A DNA stretch of 32,220 bases from contig CAIPMZ010000066.1 of NCBI GenBank assembly GCA_903866285.1, forward strand, positions 1 through 32,220. Direction: 5' to 3'. Of the stretch, positions 6,969 to 12,747 are shown in pieces (position 1 is the first letter of the stretch; every line of letters begins with the position of its first letter). Position numbers and translations under genes: made by a program. A model generated the notes under the pieces. That model was given only the letters and a program-made list of their open reading frames with translations. It made no database searches and was not told the DNA's origin. The DNA is from an uncultured bacterium. GTDB lineage: Bacteria > Patescibacteriota > Minisyncoccia > Moranbacterales > GWC2-37-73.

Positions 6969-7500
6969 ATGCCAACCAAAAAACCAAAAGAAATCGTGAT
7001 TTTCCAAGCCAAAAATGGCGCAATTGAGCTGAAAGGTGATTTCAAAAAAGAAACTATCTGGGCAAGTCTGCAACAAATTGCGGATGTGTTTGGAGTGGAT
7101 AAGTCTGGTATTTCTAGGCATATTAAGAATGTTTTTAATTCTGAGGAGCTAAATGAAAAAGCAACTGTTGCAAAAATTGCAACAGCTCAAAAAGAGGGGG
7201 GTAGAAGCGTTATTCGTGAAATAGAGTATTTTAACTTGGATGTAATACTATCTGTCGGCTATAGAGTTAATTCAAAACAAGCCACAATTTTTCGTATTTG
7301 GGCAACCAAAGTTCTGCGTCAGCATATAACTAAGGGTTTTAGCATCAACCCAAAAGTAGTTAAACATAATTACGCTGAATTTCAACAGGCACTGGAGAAT
7401 ATCAAAAAACTCTTGCCAAGTTCTTTTACGTATTGCCGAAAGTAACCCCAAGAATAAAGAGCGAATGATCCACTTGGTTTTGCAGTTGCTGAAGAAATAA
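6969..7500 (+). pseudogene. RhuM/Fic-type protein, internally deleted remnant
   Basis: The open part (6969-7445, 158 aa) matches the N-terminal RhuM-like region: IVIFQAKNGAIELKG, TIWASLQQIADVFGVDKSGI, SRHIKNVFNSEELNE, VATVAKI-type segment, and GYRVNSKQATIFRIWATKVL. Full members continue for roughly 170 more residues with a Fic/death-on-curing-like domain ending in an AESNPK-KERMI-LVLQLL tail. Here that tail is present (about 7420-7500, ending TAA) but in the +1 frame, directly joined after NIKKLLPSS. The central Fic-like domain is therefore deleted and the frame broken. A good promoter remains. The family is associated with virulence-locus RhuM and toxin-like proteins; this copy should be inactive as a Fic enzyme, though the DNA-binding-like N-terminal part could still be made. 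Confidence 0.75.
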
Positions 7501-7504
7501 AAAA

Positions 7505-7533
7505 ACCTCTACAGAAAACCAATCTGTAGAGGT
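7505..7533 (-). terminator. Terminator of the receiver/coiled-coil operon
   Basis: Perfect 10-bp arms ACCTCTACAG (7505-7514) and CTGTAGAGGT (7524-7533). Read on the minus strand the stem is followed by a run of six or more T residues. Confidence 0.8.
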
Positions 7534-7801
7534 GATGCAAAGTTTTATTCAAGGATAACCCATTGTCGGTTCAGCGTCTCTGACCTGAATCGCACTGTTC
7601 TGGTTTTTCCATCTCTTGAAAGTGCGATTCTTCACGCTATCAAGGATGGGGCCGATTCGGAATTATTCACAAATCGGCCGGGTTGTATTAATTTCCCTTT
7701 AGTCTTTACGGCTCTAAGTTTTTCGATCCGCCTCGGGCGGATCTCCTTCATCCCTCATGTAAAGGGTTCTGTTGCTAATGGGTGAAGTAGCTCGTCCGGA
7801 A
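7534..7801. other. Spacer or 3' untranslated region without a recognisable gene
   Basis: This lies between the stop of the receiver gene (7802, minus strand) and its terminator (7505-7533), so it is probably transcribed as a long 3' region. It holds a 26-bp repeat (7534-7559) related to 8408-8433, an imperfect stem with ATTCGG/GGCCG words around 7650-7680, and the palindrome GATCCGCC-TCG-GGCGGATC (7725-7743). No convincing ORF is seen. Confidence 0.5.
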
Positions 7802-8365
7802 TCACTCAAGCAAATACTTAAGAAGTGCTGCCCAGTTCTTAGCATGAACGAGACCCTCAAAACCACCTCCGTTCTCGAGGTAATTTTTGAGACGACCTGA
7901 TGAGAGGAGGTCGTCCGAGAGGTTGTCGGGAAGAAAATATCCAACCCAGTTTCTCGTATTAGAAAGAATCACCTTGCTTCCCTCGACCGTGAAGACCGTG
8001 GGTTTGCTTTCGCCGCCATTATTAAAAGCGTCGAAACATGCTGATGCTGGGTGGGCATGATGGTCGCTGTCGGTGAAGACGGCGACATATTTAGCCCGAG
8101 ATCGTACGGCAGCCAAGAGACCAATGAATATACCGACGGGCATTTCCTGTCCAGCAAAATGTTCTTTCATGTTGCCAAGCATCTGCGATGAGACTGGGAC
8201 AAGAAGATCTGTCAGTACTACATCAAAAGTTTCCTGAGAAAGAGCTTTCTGCGCCTCGTCATATGTTCCGACGACTGTCAGGTCATATGTACCAAACTGA
8301 GCTTCTGCGACTTTGCGATTATTTTCGTTGTCGTCGAAAACTAAAATTTTAAGATTCTTTTCCAT
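7802..8365 (-). CDS. Receiver-domain (CheY-like) protein, 187 aa
   Basis: The first 60 residues have the receiver fold signature: KILVFDDNENNRK with the acidic pair D11-D12, and FDVVLTDLLVP with the likely phospho-acceptor D53. T98 (VAVFTDS) and K121 (KPTVF) could be the switch Thr and conserved Lys, with a longer than usual insertion between them. The last 60 residues (GYFLPDNLSDD...LLKYLLE) are an extension without a DNA-binding motif. The start ATG (8363-8365) has a strong Shine-Dalgarno, AAGGGG, 7 bases upstream. It is second in a minus-strand operon behind a coiled-coil gene. No histidine kinase is in the window, so the input is unknown. Confidence 0.75.
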   Translation of the reverse strand: MEKNLKILVFDDNENNRKVAEAQFGTYDLTVVGTYDEAQKALSQETFDVVLTDLLVPVSSQMLGNMKEHFAGQEMPVGIFIGLLAAVRSRAKYVAVFTDSDHHAHPASACFDAFNNGGESKPTVFTVEGSKVILSNTRNWVGYFLPDNLSDDLLSSGRLKNYLENGGGFEGLVHAKNWAALLKYLLE

Positions 8366-8407
8366 AATTTACCCCTTTTTGTTTTTGAATAGCTGTTTTT
8401 ATAAATA

Positions 8408-8437
8408 GATGCGAAGTTTGTATCAAGGATAACTTCG
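8408..8437. repeat. 26-bp repeat copy with hairpin in the intercistronic gap
   Basis: GATGCGAAGTTTGTATCAAG and the following six bases match 7534-7559 at 22 of 26 positions. Within it GCGAAGTT (8411-8418) pairs with AACTTCGC (8430-8437), forming an 8-bp hairpin between the two minus-strand cistrons. The paralogous copy cannot form this stem. Confidence 0.5.
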
Positions 8438-8451
8438 CGAACCTTATTCTT

Positions 8452-8703
8452 CTAACAAACAATAGGGTTCATAATCATTTTTATTTCAAACAACCTATCG
8501 TTATGTCCCCTAAGAGAAGCATTTTTGGCATGAAGCTCCTCAATCTCTAGTTTCAAACTCTCTAGAGTTTCTACTTCTCCGCCTGTTTCATTAAGCAATT
8601 CATTGTTATATTCCCTAAGGGAAATATTTTGGGCGCGAAGTGTCTTGATCTCGAGCTTTAAGCTCGCTAGAGTTTCTTCGTGTCCGCATTTTTCTGTTTT
8701 CAT
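8452..8703 (-). CDS. Small coiled-coil protein with internal duplication
   Basis: 83 aa. Two near-identical helical units, residues about 11-39 (TLASLKLEIKTLRAQNISLR...) and 46-74 (TLESLKLEIEELHAKNASLR...), are offset by 35 residues, exactly five heptads; the underlying DNA is also repeated. Leucines and isoleucines at heptad positions predict a parallel coiled coil. The start ATG (8701-8703) is preceded by GGAG at good spacing, and a well-formed promoter lies at 8779-8807. It is the first gene of an operon with the receiver-domain protein. Two cysteines, one near each end (C6, C83), are notable. Function unknown; a dimerising partner or scaffold for the receiver protein is an inference. Confidence 0.7.
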   Translation of the reverse strand: MKTEKCGHEETLASLKLEIKTLRAQNISLREYNNELLNETGGEVETLESLKLEIEELHAKNASLRGHNDRLFEIKMIMNPIVC

Positions 8704-8778
8704 TTTTTCTCCGTTGGTTGCGTTGTTAAATAACTTTTTGTTAGATGATAGGTTATTCCTAATTCATCTTAACGGGCA

Positions 8779-8807
8779 AGTATATACTATTTTTAGTATT
8801 TTATCAA
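8779..8807 (-). promoter_or_regulatory. Promoter of the coiled-coil/receiver operon
   Basis: On the minus strand: -35 TTGATA (8802-8807), 17-bp spacer, -10 TATACT (8779-8784). The leader is about 65-70 bases. An inverted repeat TAGTATTT/AAATACTA (8794-8801, 8815-8822) overlaps the -35. Confidence 0.7.
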
Positions 8808-8849
8808 TGGTAATAAATACTAATATGCCTAAAAATAGCCTAAAAATAG
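8787..8849. promoter_or_regulatory. Three CTAAAAATAG boxes between divergent promoters
   Basis: The 10-mer CTAAAAATAG occurs as a tandem pair at 8829-8838 and 8840-8849 (11-bp period, one helical turn). It also occurs in inverted orientation at 8787-8796, inside the spacer of the minus-strand promoter. The arrangement looks like a cooperative operator controlling the divergent transcription units. Confidence 0.5.
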
Positions 8850-8876
8850 GATAATTAAAATTATTTATCAAAAATG

Positions 8877-8905
8877 TTGACAAATAGAGTAGTTTTTGGT
8901 AGGAT
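8877..8905 (+). promoter_or_regulatory. Promoter toward the TrmB-like gene (extended -10)
   Basis: -35 TTGACA (8877-8882), 17-bp spacer ending TGG, -10 TAGGAT (8900-8905). A repeat element at 8922-9030 has come to lie in the leader between it and the gene at 9115. Confidence 0.6.
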
Positions 8906-8921
8906 TAAGATAATCTAATTA

Positions 8922-9030
8922 TGTCATTCTGAGTGAATCCGCCAGCAGGCGGAGGAATCGAAGAATCTGGGCTCAGATCTTTCGACTTCGTTTCTCTGCT
9001 TAGGGCAGAGAAACTACGCTCAAGATGACA
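8922..9030. repeat. MITE-like dispersed repeat, TGTCATTCTGAG type
   Basis: Terminal inverted repeats TGTCATTCTGAG (8922-8933) and CTCAAGATGACA (9019-9030) enclose internal palindromes TCCGCCAGCAGGCGGA (8938-8953), GAATCTGGGCTCAGATCT and TCTCTGCTTAGGGCAGAGA. No ORF. Elements of this look are widespread in environmental genomes. It separates a promoter from its gene. Confidence 0.75.
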
Positions 9031-9054
9031 AGAAGGGGATTTAGTAGGTAACTA

Positions 9055-9108
9055 TAATCTAAAATCTAAAATCTAGAATTAAGAATCTAGAATCTAAAAT
9101 CTATTTAA
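9055..9108. repeat. Word array AATCTAAAATCTAGA
   Basis: Six or so degenerate copies of ATCTA(A/G)AA in tandem, ending a few bases before the TrmB-like start codon. Same style as the other spacer ladders but with its own word. Confidence 0.6.
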
Positions 9109-9114
9109 AAACAT

Positions 9115-9858
9115 ATGGACAATGATTTGGTAAAACTTTTGGAAACGACGGGTTTCACGGAAAAAGAGGCTCAAGTATATTTGGCGTTGGTTGAGCTTGG
9201 AACGGGAAACGTGACGGATATTTCAAAAACAACCAAGCTCAAGCGCTCGATTATCTATGTAATCTTGGAAGGCTTAATGAAGAGAGGCTATGCTAGCGAA
9301 CTGCCGAATTTAAAAATCAATACCTATCAAGCCACTGATCCGACTGTCATCTTGTCGCAACTTAAAAATGTGGCGAAAAATTTCTCAGAAATGCTCCCAA
9401 TGATTCGCACACTCGGCAGTAAGGGTAAGAGCAGACCGAAAATCAGTTATTACGACACGAAAGAATCGATCTTGAAGGCTTGGGAGATTATGGGCAATGA
9501 GGATGATATTTTCTATATTTATTCCTGCGAAAGAAGCGAGCAACATTATCCTGGCATAACGGACAAATGGGCCAAGGGGTACAATAAAAAGCTTTATCCT
9601 TTGGGGAATCGACATTTAGTGCCGAATAATAAAAGCGAAGTTGAAATAGCTCAAAAGTTTTTGGCAGTCGGCGAAAGAGTGCGTCTGTTGGATGATTTGA
9701 ATGGCATTAATATGGACTTTACGCTTTTTTCAAACAAAATCTCCATTGTCTCACTCGAGGAGAATCCTTTTATCGTTGTCATAGAGTCTGAAGAGTTGGT
9801 CAAATCCATCCGCCCGATTTTCGAAATCGCCTGGGCAAAAGGGAGGGAGATAAAATAG
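9115..9858 (+). CDS. TrmB-like transcriptional regulator
   Basis: 247 aa. The N-terminal TrmB-type winged helix (about residues 1-75: LLETTGFTEKEAQVYLALVE, then ISKTTKLKRSIIYVILEGLM) is diagnostic. The C-terminal part (about 105-247) resembles the effector half of CPR TrmB-like regulators, with ISYYDTKESILKAWEIM and a terminal ISIVSLEENPFIVVIES strand pair; I cannot name a ligand. The start ATG at 9115 follows a word array and has no Shine-Dalgarno. It precedes a GHKL ATPase and a STAS-like protein in the same direction and may regulate them; a TAGGAT-type promoter at 9866-9894 lies between. The divergent operator region at 8787-8849 is a candidate binding site. Confidence 0.85.
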   Translation: MDNDLVKLLETTGFTEKEAQVYLALVELGTGNVTDISKTTKLKRSIIYVILEGLMKRGYASELPNLKINTYQATDPTVILSQLKNVAKNFSEMLPMIRTLGSKGKSRPKISYYDTKESILKAWEIMGNEDDIFYIYSCERSEQHYPGITDKWAKGYNKKLYPLGNRHLVPNNKSEVEIAQKFLAVGERVRLLDDLNGINMDFTLFSNKISIVSLEENPFIVVIESEELVKSIRPIFEIAWAKGREIK

Positions 9859-9865
9859 TTTTTGC

Positions 9866-9894
9866 TGGACTTGGCAGGCTTTGTTTGCTAGGAT
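9866..9894 (+). promoter_or_regulatory. Promoter candidate for the GHKL ATPase (extended -10)
   Basis: -10 TAGGAT (9889-9894) preceded by TGC. A weak -35 TGGACT (9866-9871) lies 17 bases upstream. The ATG at 9907 is only 12 bases after the -10, so the transcript should be almost leaderless. Confidence 0.45.
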
Positions 9895-9906
9895 GAAAAT
9901 ATATTT

Positions 9907-10482
9907 ATGGAAAAAGATTTGCAAAAATTGGCGCATACTTGGATAACGACAACACCCGAAAGTGTTGAGGTTGAGGGTGAATTTTATTGTCAGACTCGGG
10001 ATATTTTTCAGGCTAGGTTGGACAGAATGACGAATAATTTATTAAAAGAATTTGGCACTCAAGCAGAAAGAATATACATAGCATCTGCCATGGCAGGTGA
10101 GATTGGCAATAACTCCTTTGATCATAATTTGGGAAGCTGGACAGATGTTGCAGGAATTTTCTTTGGGTACGATTTTTTCGAAGATGAAATAAAAATAGTT
10201 TTGGCCGATAGGGGTAGGGGTGTTTTGGCGACACTCAGAGGCGTGAAGCCAGAACTTAAAAATGATATGGAGGGTTTGCAAACAGCTTTTACGGAAAGAA
10301 TTTCTGGCAGAGCGCCAGAAAGCAGAGGAAATGGCTTGAAATTTGTGAAAGAAAATTTGCAAATCAGAAAAATGCACCTCGTCTTTTTTTCTGGCAATGC
10401 CCAAGCTGATTTGAATGAAAAGATGGAAATAAAAGAAGTCACTGAGAGTGTGAGTGGATGCTTAGCTATTTTAACGTTGTAA
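9907..10482 (+). CDS. GHKL (histidine-kinase-like) ATPase
   Basis: 191 aa. The Bergerat ATP-binding fold is visible: N-box AGEIGNNSFDHN (63-74), G1 box ADRGRG (100-105) with the ATP-contacting D101, and G2 box SRGNGLKFVKENL (139-151). No HisKA dimerisation domain or receiver is present, so this is a stand-alone ATPase of anti-sigma-factor (SpoIIAB/RsbW-like) size. The next gene encodes a STAS-like DUF4325 protein, which fits a partner-switching pair in which the ATPase domain phosphorylates or binds a small antagonist. Whether it is a kinase is inference. The start ATG 9907 lies immediately downstream of a TAGGAT promoter. Confidence 0.8.
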   Translation: MEKDLQKLAHTWITTTPESVEVEGEFYCQTRDIFQARLDRMTNNLLKEFGTQAERIYIASAMAGEIGNNSFDHNLGSWTDVAGIFFGYDFFEDEIKIVLADRGRGVLATLRGVKPELKNDMEGLQTAFTERISGRAPESRGNGLKFVKENLQIRKMHLVFFSGNAQADLNEKMEIKEVTESVSGCLAILTL

Positions 10483-10511
10483 TAATAAAAACTTAGTTTG
10501 ATTAGAAAGTC

Positions 10512-10556
10512 GTTGGAGGTTCAAACTCCATTATGGAGGTTGAACCTCCTTGCAAC
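10512..10556. repeat. REP-like hairpin, copy 4
   Basis: Arms GGAGGTTCAAACTCC (10515-10529) and GGAGGTTGAACCTCC (10535-10549) with one mismatch, and outer GTTG/CAAC. It shares the 45-bp layout of 6825-6869. It lies between the GHKL ATPase and STAS-like genes, so it would sit in a polycistronic message. Confidence 0.85.
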
Positions 10557-10587
10557 CGATAGCGACTTAAGTGATTTATAAAATTTT

Positions 10588-10869
10588 ATGAAAATTGAAA
10601 TCAAAAAGTTTGGGGAAATCTTAGTTTCTCGTCCCGCGGGAAGAGAAGCCTATTTAGCAATGTCCGCCTATCTTACAAAAGGAATCAGCAGTGGCGAGCC
10701 AATCGAAATTGATTTCGCTGGCGTAAAAGTACTGGCACCGTCTTGGGCAGATGAAGTTGTTACAAAAATTTTCCAAGAATTTGAAAATGTCAAACTTCTC
10801 AACACCGAAAACTCAACCGTGCAAGCCACGCTGGAAACCTTGAAAGAATATTCAGGGTTGAAAATTTAA
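10588..10869 (+). CDS. STAS-like domain (DUF4325) protein
   Basis: 93 aa, a single small alpha/beta domain. The pattern EIDFAGVKVLAPSWADEVVTKIFQE, with a central DF-GV-VLAPSWADE motif, is typical of STAS-like DUF4325 proteins, which often accompany stand-alone GHKL ATPases. Its role is inferred by analogy with anti-sigma antagonists: a soluble partner of the ATPase encoded 105 bases upstream. The 3' end (from about 10840) together with the following hairpin is duplicated at 12354-12414 on the far side of the AAA/DUF4143 gene, which therefore appears to have entered at the end of this gene. Confidence 0.75.
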   Translation: MKIEIKKFGEILVSRPAGREAYLAMSAYLTKGISSGEPIEIDFAGVKVLAPSWADEVVTKIFQEFENVKLLNTENSTVQATLETLKEYSGLKI

Positions 10870-10900
10870 GTTTTACCATACAACTACATAAGGTAAAAAG
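10840..10900. repeat. 61-bp direct repeat, left copy (3' end of the DUF4325 gene)
   Basis: It shares 57 of 61 bases with 12354-12414. It covers the last nine codons and stop of the STAS-like gene plus the hairpin TTTTACC...GGTAAAA (10871-10898). The two copies enclose exactly one gene, the minus-strand ATPase. Confidence 0.85.
10871..10898. terminator. 3'-end hairpin element, copy 1
   Basis: Stem TTTTACC/GGTAAAA around ATACAACTACATAA. The same element occurs at 12385-12412 and at 14727-14755 (stem TTACCATA/TATGGTAA), each time directly after a stop codon or the remains of one. The loop sequence CAACTACAT is conserved in all three, more than a simple terminator requires. Confidence 0.6.
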
Positions 10901-10912
10901 TCCTAATGTTTT

Positions 10913-12226
10913 TTACAATTTCAAGAGCCATCTCTTCAAACTTACATAACGAACTTTCTTTCCGTCGTAATTTTCTTCTCCTTCAAAATCTTCGGTTATG
11001 ATAAGTCCACTTTTCAATTTAAATTCAGCCATTGCTTTAAGAAGCGCTTTTATTTCTCGCTTTTTTGTCTTGATGTCTGAAAGATTCCAACAAACTTGGA
11101 TCAATTCTTTAATAATAGTATCTTCCTTAATTACAAAATCAACTTCTTCATCAGCCAAACTTTTCCAATAATAGATCGCTAAAAATGGATTAAGGTAGGA
11201 CCTTCTTTTTAGTTCCAAAAAGACGATATTTTCTGCAAGTTTACCGAGATTAGGGCTAAAGCGAAAACCGATCGTATTGGCTATGCCAGTATCCACGGCG
11301 TAAACTTTTCGAGGGCTTTTCTCTTGTTCCTTGAATTTGTAGGAAAATCTTTTCAGGAAGAATACTAAATAGGAAGCTTCGAGATAACCAGAAAAACGCT
11401 CCGTGGTTTCGGCTGACATTTGCAAAAATTGTCCAGCGGAATTGAATGTTATGGGGGAGGAAATATTGCTGAGATAAAAATTTGCCAGACTTTTGAGTTT
11501 TTCAGTTTTTCTGATTTTATAACGCTTGATCAAGTCTCTGTTGACAGTATCATCATAATAATTAAGCAAGAGTTCCTTTTTCTTTTCTTCTTCTAAAACA
11601 ACTATCGGGAAAGAACCGAACTCTGAAAATTCTTGAAACAGTTTTTTTAGTTTTACATTTTTAGCTATTAAATCTGAATTATTTTTGATTGTTAAATTTT
11701 TAAAATTCAAAAATTCTTGAAATGATAGGGGCATTACGGTTACATCTAGGTGTCTGCCTGTCAGGACTGTGGCTAATTCGCCACTCAGGAGTTTTGAATT
11801 AGAGCCGGAAAGCACTAAATTAGCCTTAGCTAGTTCTTGAGTGGTCCTAACCCACTTTTCCCAGCGTGGAACTTCTTGTATTTCATCCAGAAAAAGATAA
11901 ATTGTTCCCTTGGGAGTTTGAGATTCTAAATAAGCGTTAAAAATTTGACTAAGTAGGTCAGTACTTAAATTGACAAAGCCTGGATCTTCAAAATTAACGA
12001 TGAGGATATTTTTTTTATCGACACCAGAAGCAATCAACTTTTTAGCTAGTTGTCGCATGAGAAAGGATTTTCCGCTTCGTCTAGCTCCCGTGATTATCTT
12101 AACCTGTTGACTGGGAAGCATTTTTTCAAGCACGGTTAAGTAGGAATTCCTTCTGATGCCAGAGGCTAAGTCTTTTTTCCAAAAATTCCAATCATTTAGA
12201 ATCCCCAAAAGGTTATTTTTCTCCAT
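10913..12226 (-). CDS. AAA ATPase with DUF4143 domain
   Basis: 437 aa from the ATG at 12224-12226. A longer frame opens at 12271, but the strong promoter's start site falls at about 12267, which excludes it. N-terminal AAA domain: Walker A GARRSGKS (47-54), Walker B IYLFLDEIQ (109-117), sensor-like SGSNSKLL (140-147) and TGRH (156-159). The C-terminal DUF4143 domain has the DEEVDFVI segment typical of the nuclease-like fold of this family. Such ATPases are abundant in host-associated and CPR genomes; their role is unproven. The gene runs against all its neighbours, has its own promoter and is bracketed by 61-bp direct repeats, so it looks like an inserted cassette. Confidence 0.9.
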   Translation of the reverse strand: MEKNNLLGILNDWNFWKKDLASGIRRNSYLTVLEKMLPSQQVKIITGARRSGKSFLMRQLAKKLIASGVDKKNILIVNFEDPGFVNLSTDLLSQIFNAYLESQTPKGTIYLFLDEIQEVPRWEKWVRTTQELAKANLVLSGSNSKLLSGELATVLTGRHLDVTVMPLSFQEFLNFKNLTIKNNSDLIAKNVKLKKLFQEFSEFGSFPIVVLEEEKKKELLLNYYDDTVNRDLIKRYKIRKTEKLKSLANFYLSNISSPITFNSAGQFLQMSAETTERFSGYLEASYLVFFLKRFSYKFKEQEKSPRKVYAVDTGIANTIGFRFSPNLGKLAENIVFLELKRRSYLNPFLAIYYWKSLADEEVDFVIKEDTIIKELIQVCWNLSDIKTKKREIKALLKAMAEFKLKSGLIITEDFEGEENYDGKKVRYVSLKRWLLKL

Positions 12227-12273
12227 ATAATTATTGTATATATGATAATTTGTTAATATTTCATCATACATAC

Positions 12274-12302
12274 ATTATATATGTGATAAAATGAGAAGTC
12301 AA
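12274..12302 (-). promoter_or_regulatory. Strong promoter of the AAA/DUF4143 gene
   Basis: On the minus strand: -35 TTGACT (12297-12302), 17-bp spacer, -10 TATAAT (12274-12279). The predicted transcription start is near 12267, giving a leader of about 40 bases to the ATG at 12226. Alternating TA-rich sequence (TATGAT...ATCATA, 12241-12268) covers the start site and could bind a repressor. Confidence 0.75.
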
Positions 12303-12347
12303 GAATTTGAAAATATATGTGAAAATATGGTTTAATTTAGGCTTTTT

Positions 12348-12383
12348 CTGACTTTGAAGGAATATTTAGGGTTGAAAATTTAA
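12348..12383 (+). pseudogene. 3' remnant of a second DUF4325 gene copy
   Basis: The frame reads LTLKEYLGLKI followed by TAA, matching the ETLKEYSGLKI end of the STAS-like protein at 10588-10869. No further coding similarity is seen upstream. It is either the displaced end created when the ATPase gene entered, or what is left of a tandem paralogue. Confidence 0.65.
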
Positions 12384-12414
12384 GCGTTACCATACAACTA
12401 CATAAGGTAAAAAG
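12354..12414. repeat. 61-bp direct repeat, right copy
   Basis: 57 of 61 bases match 10840-10900 in the same orientation. It includes the second copy of the 3'-end hairpin (12385-12412), in which two stem bases differ. Confidence 0.85.
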
Positions 12415-12451
12415 AAAAACCGCTTTGCAAACTCGTGTAAAGCGGCTTTTT
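12415..12451 (+). terminator. Intrinsic terminator
   Basis: Arms CCGCTTT (12420-12426) and AAAGCGG (12439-12445), extended by A-run/T-run pairs. The T-run on the plus strand is CTTTTT. It would end any transcript running through the gene remnant. Confidence 0.7.
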
Positions 12452-12460
12452 GAAAAGTAG

Positions 12461-12493
12461 CTTGAAATGAATAATTTAGGGTGGTAGGATGAA
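12461..12493 (+). promoter_or_regulatory. Promoter repeat unit, copy A
   Basis: TTGAAA (12462-12467), 17-bp spacer ending GGTGG, TAGGAT (12485-12490). The 33-bp segment is nearly identical to 14931-14963. It points toward the SLT-like gene at 12748. Confidence 0.6.
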
Positions 12494-12529
12494 GATAGTC
12501 GTAAAGTTGAAAGTAGCAAAGTAATAAAG

Positions 12530-12684
12530 TAGGGATGCAATAGAAATGCAATAGAAATAATAGAAATGCAATAGAGATATAATGGAAATAAAATGTGTCA
12601 TCGTGATCCACCCAGGGCGGAGTGAAAAATGAGTTGCTTGGCAAGGCCCTGGATTGCCACGCATGATTACATGCTCGCAATGAC
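12530..12684. repeat. Word array plus TGTCAT MITE-like repeat, copy 2
   Basis: ATAGAAATGCA words (12530-12590) lead into a repeat (core 12596-12683) that matches 3741-3830 at both ends and in the middle (ATCCACCCAGGGCGGAGTG; GGATTGCCACGCATGAT). It ends CTCGCAATGACG. Confidence 0.7.
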
Positions 12685-12747
12685 GGGGAGGGGCAATAAG
12701 GTAATATAGTTATAAGATTATAGATTTTTTAAAAATACTATAAACCT

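Noticed and set aside
7560..7700. Possible tRNA-like segment with GGTTCAGCGTC
   Set aside because: No acceptor stem, anticodon arm or T-arm could be laid out consistently.
12226..12271. Upstream ATG (12271) as the start of the AAA/DUF4143 ATPase
   Set aside because: The strong TTGACT-N17-TATAAT promoter places the transcript start at about 12267, after that codon. The ATG at 12226 is the first on the message.
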